A stretch of 6,813 nt of DNA from Akkermansiaceae bacterium (GTDB lineage: Bacteria; Verrucomicrobiota; Verrucomicrobiia; Verrucomicrobiales; Akkermansiaceae), in NCBI GenBank assembly GCA_011524615.1, contig WTJZ01000081.1, positions 1-6,813 of the forward strand. The letters run 5' to 3'. The notes beneath the pieces are model-generated. The model was not told the origin of the DNA. It ran no database searches and was given only the letters and a program-made list of their open reading frames with translations. Position 1 is the first letter of the stretch. Every line of letters begins with the position of its first letter. Below are positions 1 to 6,285 of this stretch, one piece after another. Made by a program: the position numbers and the translations under genes.

Positions 1-2905
1 CCATAGTACCGTCTTTACGTACAACCCGATAGAGGTTATAGCCAATCTCGGTTGCGGCATCTGGGTCTACTACAGCTGTCAGAATGTCTTCTAATTCGCG
101 ACTTGCTGAACCGTCTAGAGCCGGTGCAATTTTATAGCCTTGATCACCTACAGCATGGCATACGAGGCAAGACGTGAAGATTGCTTTTCCTACATCAGGG
201 TTCCCCTTCATTGTATGATATGCTTTCGTATATTGAGCTATTTTCTTCTTTGATTCTTCGCGCTTCTTGCGGTCTTGATGTTGACCTTGCGCAATAATCT
301 TATCAGCAGTTGCATTCCCCTTAATCAGATTCTCAAGTCTAGAGGCAGACTGAGCGTCGATCTCTTCCATCTTGATATTCCCCGACTCTACGAGTCCTAC
401 CAGCGTTTGTGCCCCTTGCTCGGAATAGGATAATTGTGACACGAGTGCTGCGGCACCTCCTAAGCGACCGTTGGCAAATTCATCCCTGATCACCACACTC
501 GCAGCCTGTTGGTTAACGAGATTATAGGTCAGCAAGACATCCAGCTTCTGTGATAGAGAGAGTGATTGGTTTTGAGCCAAAGTCGCAAGCGTTGCTTCAC
601 TTTCCTTGGGGGCCTCGAGAAGCACTTTCAGTGCTGGCTTCATGTAGCTACTATTGATCTCGTTCGATAATAGTGCTACCGTTTCTGGTAGTATTGCTGA
701 AGAATCCAACACAACTGAAGCTTTCATCGCTAGCAGCTTATCGCTTTTTTCTTCCGATGCCATCACAGCTTTAATTGCTGGTTCCAAGTAATGCTTCAGT
801 TTGTGAAGCATGAGAGACTCTTCTTTTTCTAATAACAGATTCAACAATGGGCGATAGTTCTGCGGGTTTTGGAAGTCTGAAGAGACTGCACTTGCTACCT
901 CTGGGTTTTGAATATAATTCGCCACGGTAACAAAAATATCTGCATCGATCTGGCGGTCATTACTGCGTTGCCAGAATTTGCTAAAGAGCTTACCAAACTC
1001 TTTCTCTGGCAGTGCTTGGATCACCCAGAAAATATTGGCTAATGGGTAATTATTCACGCTCTCGCTATTGAGAAAGACAACCAATTCAGCACTATATTTT
1101 TCCAAGGCCTTACGCGCTAGGTAACGTTCATACTGCCTCTCATATGGCCCTCCAGTTCCCATTCCTGGCACTAGAGGTTTACAACTAGCGACTAACATCT
1201 CTACTACATCTTGATTGGCGACATCTAGGACCTCAAGAGTTCTTAATGCTTGTGATCTCACTGCATGGTGCTGGTCTTCGATGGCAGGTTTCAAGAGAGG
1301 AATCAATGGCTCTCTCGGAATTTTAAAGCTCTCTAAGGAACGTATCGCTTCTCTACGAATACTCGCATCTTGATCCCCAATGAGTTGAGCCGTCAATTGA
1401 TGGTCAAATTTTCCTAGGCTTTCATACGCCCACAGAGCATGTACCCTAGTCGAGGTTGTCTGATTTACATCAAGCACTAGAGCCTTGATCTCAGGTAATA
1501 GGTTGACCGCTTTACGATCCGCGATTTGATGCCAAGCAGCTCGTTTTTCCCAACGGCTCGCTCCCGAGAGATGCTTTACTAATTCTGCATCTTGAGCTGA
1601 TGCCACGTTAGGGATAGCACTAGATTGACCTTCATAGCTCACTCGCCATAGTCGACCATGCTTTTTATCCCTATTTGGGTTATCTTCAGGTACTCCATTG
1701 TGCCCGATCACCTTATTACAGAAGTCTACAATATAAAGCGCACCATCTGGACCAAATTCAATGTTCACAGGGCGGAACCATTCGTCACTGGTTTTGACTA
1801 AGTCACTTAAGAGTGCTCCTTCTATCTTACCTTTACCATCGCGGTTCAATCTCACGGTATTGATGCTATTCGTCCTTGGGTTCGCTAAAAACGCGAGGTT
1901 ACGCCATTCTTCAGGGAAGGCATTTGCATCATCATCACTAAAGGCGAGGCCAGAGATAGACGTACTTCCTACACGGAAGGAGTGTGGTGGTGGTAACAAG
2001 GGTTGGTAATCACGGATTTTATATCCTCCAATCCCAAAGAAGCTTGTCATTGGGTCCATTGGAACAACAGAAGCTCCCATATCATTAGCCTCAGTACCAT
2101 ACCATTGACCTTTCGCATCTAGTTGGAAGCCCCAAATATTATTCAACCCTGTTGAAACGAGCTCAATCTTTTGACCATCTAGAGAAAAACGAGCAATCTT
2201 ACTGTAATCAATTCTCTGTTTTGCCCCAGATGCAACAGCTTCCACAACTCCATTATTCAGAGCACCTTGTGAGAAATGCACCCACCCCCCAGGTCCTCTT
2301 ACTAATGTATGAACTAGGGTGTGGGAGTCATTAAAGCCGAACCCTGTCAACACAGACTCATGTTTATCTGCCTTACCATCATTATTGGTATCCTCAAGGA
2401 ATAGCATTTCTGACCCATGTGCTACATAGACCCCATTCTTGTAGGGTAGAACACTCTGAGGAATCGTAAGCCCATCTGCAAATACATTGATTTGGCCTTC
2501 CACTTTTTGGGTCGGGTCTTGGATCATCAATACTTTATCATCTCCTCTTGTTTTGAGCTGATACAAATCACGGATACGCTTGTATTCAGGGTTTGAATCT
2601 TGCTCTTCTTTAGAGTCTTGACCAACAATCTTGACCAACTTACCAAAGTCGATATCACTACCTAGAGGATCTAATGGGTACATTGATGCCGTCTGCGTCC
2701 ATGCTCGACCAGCGTCGTCAAAGGTAATGTCGATCGGGTTCACCAAACCGTTCACCTCTGAGGCTATAAGTTCAATTTTAAAGCCCTTAGGGAGCTTGAA
2801 GAGACTTAATTGTTCCTCTGGGGACGGTGGAACAGGCCCCTCATTCGCAATGGCTGCTCCCATTGAGAAAGCACCTAGAAGTACTGCACTGTAATTTTTG
2901 ATCAT
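1..2905 (-). CDS. Exported dehydrogenase-like propeller / HEAT-repeat / cytochrome c protein (PVC family), 3' end outside window
   Basis: The frame is open from ATG at 2905 to the window edge: 968 codons with no stop, so the C-terminus is missing. Residues 1-20 look like a signal peptide ending in AIA, which supports this start. Residues 25 to about 425 resemble the PVC 'membrane-bound dehydrogenase' N-terminal domain, a sugar-dehydrogenase-like beta-propeller: LPKGFKIELIASE near the start, VFADGLTIPQSV, a DxDG-type acidic loop at E171-D180 (EDTNNDGKAD) that may bind calcium, FGPDGALYIVDF, and GRLWRV near 420. Helical HEAT-like repeats follow from about 430 to 870, for example DASIRREAIRSLESF and HHAVRSQALRTLEVL. 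A heme c site C913-L-V-C916-H917 then lies in a TIGR02603-like domain (GKAIFTSCLVCHAVG, followed by VVDPDAATEIGYNLYRVV). Periplasmic oxidation of a sugar or related substrate with electrons passed to heme is inferred; the substrate is unknown. The ATG lies 2 bp after the DUF1080 stop, so the two are probably cotranscribed. No clear Shine-Dalgarno sequence is visible. Confidence 0.9.
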   Translation of the reverse strand, partial: MIKNYSAVLLGAFSMGAAIANEGPVPPSPEEQLSLFKLPKGFKIELIASEVNGLVNPIDITFDDAGRAWTQTASMYPLDPLGSDIDFGKLVKIVGQDSKEEQDSNPEYKRIRDLYQLKTRGDDKVLMIQDPTQKVEGQINVFADGLTIPQSVLPYKNGVYVAHGSEMLFLEDTNNDGKADKHESVLTGFGFNDSHTLVHTLVRGPGGWVHFSQGALNNGVVEAVASGAKQRIDYSKIARFSLDGQKIELVSTGLNNIWGFQLDAKGQWYGTEANDMGASVVPMDPMTSFFGIGGYKIRDYQPLLPPPHSFRVGSTSISGLAFSDDDANAFPEEWRNLAFLANPRTNSINTVRLNRDGKGKIEGALLSDLVKTSDEWFRPVNIEFGPDGALYIVDFCNKVIGHNGVPEDNPNRDKKHGRLWRVSYEGQSSAIPNVASAQDAELVKHLSGASRWEKRAAWHQIADRKAVNLLPEIKALVLDVNQTTSTRVHALWAYESLGKFDHQLTAQLIGDQDASIRREAIRSLESFKIPREPLIPLLKPAIEDQHHAVRSQALRTLEVLDVANQDVVEMLVASCKPLVPGMGTGGPYERQYERYLARKALEKYSAELVVFLNSESVNNYPLANIFWVIQALPEKEFGKLFSKFWQRSNDRQIDADIFVTVANYIQNPEVASAVSSDFQNPQNYRPLLNLLLEKEESLMLHKLKHYLEPAIKAVMASEEKSDKLLAMKASVVLDSSAILPETVALLSNEINSSYMKPALKVLLEAPKESEATLATLAQNQSLSLSQKLDVLLTYNLVNQQAASVVIRDEFANGRLGGAAALVSQLSYSEQGAQTLVGLVESGNIKMEEIDAQSASRLENLIKGNATADKIIAQGQHQDRKKREESKKKIAQYTKAYHTMKGNPDVGKAIFTSCLVCHAVGDQGYKIAPALDGSASRELEDILTAVVDPDAATEIGYNLYRVVRKDGTM

Positions 2906-2907
2906 TT

Positions 2908-3555
2908 TTAAAGTTTCTTAAGGGTTACATTCTTCATTTCTATACGGGCATCACCTGCGCCATGTAGTTGTATGCCAAATACTCCTTTCGATGGCACATC
3001 TCCGTCTTCCTCTACATATTCAGACATGAGGATCCCATTAATATAGAGTTTATGCACGTTTCCTTGGCAAAAGATTTTGTAATGATGCCAACCGTCATGC
3101 TTGAACCCTTCAGAGCTCACTAAGGCTTTTTCATTTCCTGTGACAAGCTTCTTGCGACCATGTTCTTCGTAGATACCTCCCCACCAGTTCACGCCCATGT
3201 CAGCTTGATAACCAGCCATTTTAAAGCCCTCCCGTGTTGTGCGATAATGCATGCCTCCATTGATCACTCCAGAGGCAGGATCACCACTTAATCGGAAGTC
3301 GAAAGTCAGCTCAAAATTTTCATACGGGGTCTTGTGAACAAGATACGTACTGTGCGACTTTCCTGATTCGTCTACATTGAACCCATGTATCATTCCGTCT
3401 TTAACAGACCAGAACTTGCTATGAGATTCAACGATAGGTTCCCACCCCTCCAGGGTGCTTCCGTCAAACAACGATATCGACTCCTGATTTGTAGACTGAA
3501 TGTCCGCAAAGCAAGTCATTGTTGTGATAAATGCGAGTAAGATAGATAACTTCAT
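2908..3555 (-). CDS. Exported DUF1080 protein (3-keto-disaccharide hydrolase family)
   Basis: This 215-residue protein is a complete single-domain member of the DUF1080 / 3-keto-disaccharide hydrolase family, a concanavalin-like beta-sandwich. Residues 1-17 (MKLSILLAFITTMTCFA) form a signal peptide. TMTC is a poor lipobox, so a soluble periplasmic or secreted form is more likely than a lipoprotein. Family hallmarks run in order: LFDGSTLEGWEPI (29-41), WSVKDGMI (49-56), the strand ENFELTFDFRL (79-89), SGVINGGMHYRT (95-106), GYQADMG (115-121), WWGGIYEEHGRKKL (124-137), GWHHYKIFCQGN (155-166), LYINGILMSEY (170-180) and the closing GVFGIQLHGAG plus NVTLKKL. Some relatives cleave 3-keto-glycosides, while many others are uncharacterised, so the exact substrate is not known. 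It precedes the heme-containing dehydrogenase-like gene by 2 bp, a pairing that suggests joint oxidation and cleavage of a glycoside. Its leader is AT-rich with no Shine-Dalgarno sequence. Confidence 0.93.
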   Translation of the reverse strand: MKLSILLAFITTMTCFADIQSTNQESISLFDGSTLEGWEPIVESHSKFWSVKDGMIHGFNVDESGKSHSTYLVHKTPYENFELTFDFRLSGDPASGVINGGMHYRTTREGFKMAGYQADMGVNWWGGIYEEHGRKKLVTGNEKALVSSEGFKHDGWHHYKIFCQGNVHKLYINGILMSEYVEEDGDVPSKGVFGIQLHGAGDARIEMKNVTLKKL

Positions 3556-3567
3556 ATTAATTGAATG

Positions 3568-3618
3568 AGAGAGGCAGTAAGCAAACGATCATTTGCTCAT
3601 CTTCTCTTATTCCTCTCT
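3568..3618 (-). promoter_or_regulatory. Possible folded 5' leader of the DUF1080 operon
   Basis: Two nested inverted repeats are visible. The outer arms AGAGAGG (3568-3574) and CCTCTCT (3612-3618) pair over 7 bp; the inner arms AGCAAA (3580-3585) and TTTGCT (3592-3597) pair over 6 bp around a 6-nt loop. In the minus-strand transcript the structure would end 12 nt before the DUF1080 start codon. It could affect translation or mRNA stability, but it matches no riboswitch or leader class that I recognise, and short purine/pyrimidine-rich arms can arise by chance. Confidence 0.25.
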
Positions 3619-3654
3619 AGTAATTCTCTCCCAATTTGTTGAACAGTTGCTTTC

Positions 3655-3683
3655 ATATTAAGCCCGCTTTCACCGCCAAACAA
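3655..3683 (-). promoter_or_regulatory. Candidate sigma-70-type promoter for the DUF1080/dehydrogenase operon
   Basis: On the minus strand TTGTTT (3678-3683) is followed after exactly 17 bp by TAATAT (3655-3660). That gives 3/6 and 4/6 matches to the -35 and -10 consensus at ideal spacing. Initiation near 3648 would give a leader of about 93 nt. A competing choice is TATATT (3700-3705, 5/6 match) with TTGAGG (3725-3730) at a less favourable 19-bp spacing. Which one is used, if either, cannot be decided from sequence. Confidence 0.3.
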
Positions 3684-3841
3684 CACAAAAGGCAAATTTA
3701 ATATAGTTAATTTTCAAAATCAAACCTCAAAGAGCTTTATCCAATAAAAAAATGATGACCTCTTTTTTACTCATATGGCCAGAGAGTTTTCGGAGGGGGG
3801 ATGAATGAGGCCAATGAACTACTCCTCACTCAGCTCTCTTT

Positions 3842-3871
3842 ACAAAACCACTCCGCATTACTTGCGGAGTG
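3842..3871 (-). terminator. Probable Rho-independent terminator of the pilT operon
   Basis: An 8-bp perfect GC-rich stem, CACTCCGC (3849-3856) against GCGGAGTG (3864-3871), encloses a 7-nt loop. In the minus-strand transcript it begins 42 nt after the stop codon of the downstream pilT gene and is followed by GGTTTTGT. The T-run is short (four), so termination may be only partly efficient. No comparable T-run follows on the plus strand, which assigns it to the minus-strand operon. Confidence 0.6.
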
Positions 3872-3913
3872 TTCCCAGAATTAAAATCTTATCTGTTAGC
3901 TGAAGGTCTCGTC

Positions 3914-5011
3914 TTAAGCACCTCCACCGGAATTACCAATTGCTTGATCTTCTGGAGGTAATATTCCTTTGAAGCGCGTTTTATCGATCGCCTTCATGTA
4001 AGCTTCTGTCGCAGAAACTTTCCCTTCCATTAATCGAGCCCATATGGAGTCATCCATAAATTGCATCCCCTCGGCCTTTCCTGCAGTGATTACATCGGTC
4101 AGCTTTTGGGTCGCGCCCTCACGAATGATCGCAGATACTGCTGGGTTAGAAAAGAGGATTTCATGAACAGCAACTCGTCCGGCCTTATCGCAACGCTTCA
4201 TCAGGAGTTGTGCTACTACTCCTCTTAATGATCCCGCTAACATCGCTCGCGCTTGGTCTTGCTGATCAGATGGGAAGACGTCGATGATACGGTCTACTGT
4301 CTTACGAGCACTATTGGTGTGCAGGGTACCAAAGACAAGTAAGCCAGTCTCAGCAGCCGTTAAGGCTAGAGAAATCGTTTCGTAATCACGCATCTCACCT
4401 ACGAGTACAATCTCGGCGTCTTCACGTAGTACCGCCTTCAGCCCTTGTTTGAAACTTGGAGTCTGCACCGGGACTTCACGTTGTGTGATTTTACATCCTT
4501 TATTTGGGTGCACGAACTCGATCGGCTCTTCAATCGTAATAATGTGACGAGACATATTCTGATTAATGTAATCGATCAGAGCAGCCAGCGTGGTTGACTT
4601 ACCCGATCCTGTAGGCCCTGTAATGAGGACTAACCCAGCTCGCATACTAGCAAAGCGCTTGATTGACTCCGGTACTCCCAAGTTCTCCAAGGGGATAATA
4701 TTGTTAGGAATCAAACGGAAAACAGCCCCTAATCCTCGACTCTGCTTCAGATAATTACAACGAAATCGTGAATCTGCATCCATTTCATAGGCAAAGTCTA
4801 GGTCTCCTTCTTCTAAATATTTCTCGAATGCACGTTCATCACAGATTTCTGCCAACATTTGTTTGATGGTAGGCCCATCCAATACCGGTTCACCCGGAAT
4901 CTCTGAGATCGCTCCATGAACGCGTGCCTTCGGAGGGTACCCCTCTGCTAAGTGTAAGTCAGACCCTCCGTTCTCTACTAGAAAGTTAAAGTATTTATGA
5001 ATTGCTGCCAT
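3914..5011 (-). CDS. pilT: PilT-type type IV pilus retraction ATPase, downstream copy
   Basis: This 365-residue protein is full length for PilT, a cytoplasmic hexameric AAA-like ATPase that depolymerises type IV pili and powers twitching motility and DNA uptake. The N-terminal PAS-like domain has GSDLHLAEGYPPKARVHG (16-33) and EGDLDFAYEM. The ATPase core has a canonical Walker A GPTGSGKST (132-140), the Asp box IITIEEPIEF (157-166), Walker B IVLVGEMRD (201-209) with catalytic-type E206, and the His box GTLHTNSA with H231. AVSAIIREGA (291-300) matches the AIRNLIRE segment known to be needed for PilT retraction. The tail continues to IGNSGGGA, a short glycine-rich end. It is the second gene after the paralogue at 5046-6137, with a 34-bp gap, so the two are likely cotranscribed. 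PilU is an alternative label, but the intact retraction motif and canonical Walker A favour PilT. No Shine-Dalgarno sequence is seen before the ATG. Confidence 0.94.
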   Translation of the reverse strand: MAAIHKYFNFLVENGGSDLHLAEGYPPKARVHGAISEIPGEPVLDGPTIKQMLAEICDERAFEKYLEEGDLDFAYEMDADSRFRCNYLKQSRGLGAVFRLIPNNIIPLENLGVPESIKRFASMRAGLVLITGPTGSGKSTTLAALIDYINQNMSRHIITIEEPIEFVHPNKGCKITQREVPVQTPSFKQGLKAVLREDAEIVLVGEMRDYETISLALTAAETGLLVFGTLHTNSARKTVDRIIDVFPSDQQDQARAMLAGSLRGVVAQLLMKRCDKAGRVAVHEILFSNPAVSAIIREGATQKLTDVITAGKAEGMQFMDDSIWARLMEGKVSATEAYMKAIDKTRFKGILPPEDQAIGNSGGGA

Positions 5012-5045
5012 ATATTGAAAGTGTTTCTAATCGTTAAATTGTAGT

Positions 5046-6137
5046 TTAATCTGCAAGGTGCTCCAAAGCTGCTGTCATTTCTGTCTGACTCTCAGCTCTT
5101 CTGATTGCTTCTGATTTCGCAATTAATCCTGCTAAAGCCTTGTCTCTCAGTGCATCATCCATCGTAGACATGCCGACGTTCTTACCCGTCTGCATGATCC
5201 CAGGAAGCATGAATGTCTTCCCGTCACGTATCGTGGCTGCTACTGGTGGCGTATTAACCAAGATTTCATGGGTGGCTACGCGCCCCTTACCATCTTTTCT
5301 TGGGATCAGTTGTTGTGATACAATCCCTCGGAGAGACTCCGCTACCATGATGCGTATCTGCTCTCGTTGGTCTGTCGGGAATACATCAAGCACACGATCC
5401 AACGTTCGAGGCGCATTACCTGTATGCAGAGTACCAAATACTAAGTGACCGGTTTCCGCTGCGGTAATAGCCAATTCAATTGTTTCTAGATCTCGCATCT
5501 CCCCCACTACAATAATATCGGGGTCTTCCCGGAGTGCACCTCTTAGTGCGCGAGCAAAGGATTCGGTATGGTTCTCAACTTCTCGTTGCGTCACGTGACA
5601 CCCTTTACACTCATAGAGGAATTCAATCGGATCCTCAAGAGTCAGGATGTGATCGTGACGATCCGCGTTGATATAGTCAATCATCGCCGCCATGGTTGTA
5701 GACTTACCTGATCCGACAGACCCAGTTACCAAGATGAGTCCATTCTGATATTTCAAGAGCGGGACGAGCGTTTCCATCGGAAGCCCTAGCTCACTCATCT
5801 GACGGATCTCACTCTTAATGATACGGAAGATCATGTCGTACCCTAATCGCTGCTTAACCACAGAAACCCTAAAGCGACCGTATTGATTTTGATACGCGAA
5901 ATCAACATCCCCTTTATCGGCCAAAATATGCAACTGTTGCTCTGTCATGTAGCCTTTCATCAGGCGGTATACGTCCTCTTTTTGCAGTTCAAAGTGGTCT
6001 GGCCAAATCGGGCCGAGCTTGCCGAATCGACGCCATGCTGGAGGGTAAGCCGTTGATAAATGAATATCCGAGGCATCATATTCCACTCCTAACTGCAGAT
6101 AGGCATCTACATGATCTAATACTTGGTGTTGCGACAT
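5046..6137 (-). CDS. pilT: PilT/PilU-type retraction ATPase, upstream copy with a variant Walker A
   Basis: This 363-residue protein has the full PilT layout: ASDIHLSTAYPPAWRRFG (22-39), KGDVDFAY, then the ATPase core with Walker A GSVGSGKST (139-147), Asp box LTLEDPIEF (165-173), Walker B DIIVVGEMRD (207-216) with E213, and His box FGTLHTGNA with H238. Catalytic lysine K145 and glutamate E213 are kept, so it should hydrolyse ATP. Walker A differs from the usual GPTGSGKST at two positions. The segment equivalent to AIRNLIRE reads PVAATIRDGK (298-307), weaker than in its neighbour, so this copy may act like PilU, an accessory motor. C177-K-G-C180 is a CxxC just after the Asp box; the paralogue keeps only the second cysteine. 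An in-frame TAA 12 bp upstream makes this ATG the earliest possible ATG start. It is probably the first gene of the operon, behind the candidate promoter at 6173-6178. Confidence 0.93.
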   Translation of the reverse strand: MSQHQVLDHVDAYLQLGVEYDASDIHLSTAYPPAWRRFGKLGPIWPDHFELQKEDVYRLMKGYMTEQQLHILADKGDVDFAYQNQYGRFRVSVVKQRLGYDMIFRIIKSEIRQMSELGLPMETLVPLLKYQNGLILVTGSVGSGKSTTMAAMIDYINADRHDHILTLEDPIEFLYECKGCHVTQREVENHTESFARALRGALREDPDIIVVGEMRDLETIELAITAAETGHLVFGTLHTGNAPRTLDRVLDVFPTDQREQIRIMVAESLRGIVSQQLIPRKDGKGRVATHEILVNTPPVAATIRDGKTFMLPGIMQTGKNVGMSTMDDALRDKALAGLIAKSEAIRRAESQTEMTAALEHLAD

Positions 6138-6285
6138 AAAGTAAATTTAATACAGTTACCTTACATAAGAGCATTATATATTCTCCCTTGCCAATAACTT
6201 TCTTCACAATTCACAAACGAATGAGGAAAACCTTGTGTGATAAGCATAATGCTCATATTCAACGATAATTTTTCACGCTCGATTA
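6138..6285 (-). promoter_or_regulatory. 148-bp spacer between comF and pilT with a candidate promoter
   Basis: Read on the minus strand, a perfect TATAAT lies at 6173-6178 and would start transcription near 6166, about 29 nt before the pilT ATG. No good -35 hexamer is found at 16-18 bp, which suggests an activator-dependent promoter or a non-housekeeping sigma factor. A tandem TTGTGAA repeat (6203-6216) sits where an activator would bind. The comF side has only a weak AT-rich 6-bp hairpin (6264-6287) overlapping the comF stop, so comF read-through into the pilT genes remains possible. Confidence 0.4.
6203..6216 (-). repeat. Tandem 7-bp direct repeat TTGTGAA x2, possible activator site
   Basis: Two perfect back-to-back copies of TTGTGAA (minus strand) lie 25-38 bp upstream of the TATAAT box, so their centre falls at about -43 relative to the predicted start. 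That is the usual place for an activator that substitutes for a weak -35. An inverted partner TTGTG on the plus strand (6233-6237) faces CACAA at 6212-6216. The binding factor is unknown, and seven-base repeats in AT-rich spacers can be accidental. Confidence 0.3.

Larger units (their letters stand above)
3556..3913. other. 358-bp intergenic region between the pilT operon and the DUF1080 operon
   Basis: No convincing gene is present. On the minus strand it holds, from high to low coordinates, the probable terminator of the pilT operon (3842-3871), an AT-rich stretch with A- and T-runs around 3744-3768, candidate -10/-35 elements for the DUF1080 operon (3655-3683 and 3700-3730), and a leader that can fold (3568-3618). 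On the plus strand it holds a 27-codon reading frame (3801-3884) with GGAGGGGGG directly before its ATG, which is probably fortuitous because it runs through the terminator stem. On the minus strand a 15-codon frame starts at 3774 and has no supporting evidence. Confidence 0.7.

Noticed and set aside
1761..2894. Three plus-strand ORFs (1761-2009, 2152-2334, 2631-2894)
   Set aside because: They lie antisense to a continuous, domain-rich minus-strand coding frame, show no recognisable protein motifs, and have the composition of shadow frames.
3744..3768. A-run and T-run pair considered as a bidirectional terminator
   Set aside because: Only A-T pairs plus one wobble can form, with no GC stem; the better terminator is at 3849-3871.
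3727..3774. Minus-strand 15-codon frame starting MSKKEVIIF
   Set aside because: Too short, no ribosome-binding site and no attenuator-like codon run; probably chance in AT-rich DNA.
5140..5448. Plus-strand 102-codon ORF
   Set aside because: It is antisense to the conserved C-terminal half of the upstream pilT gene and encodes nothing recognisable.
6169..6254. Separated 9-bp inverted repeat GAGCATTAT / ATAATGCTC
   Set aside because: The arms are 68 bp apart, one overlaps the -10 box, and AT-rich spacers give such matches by chance.
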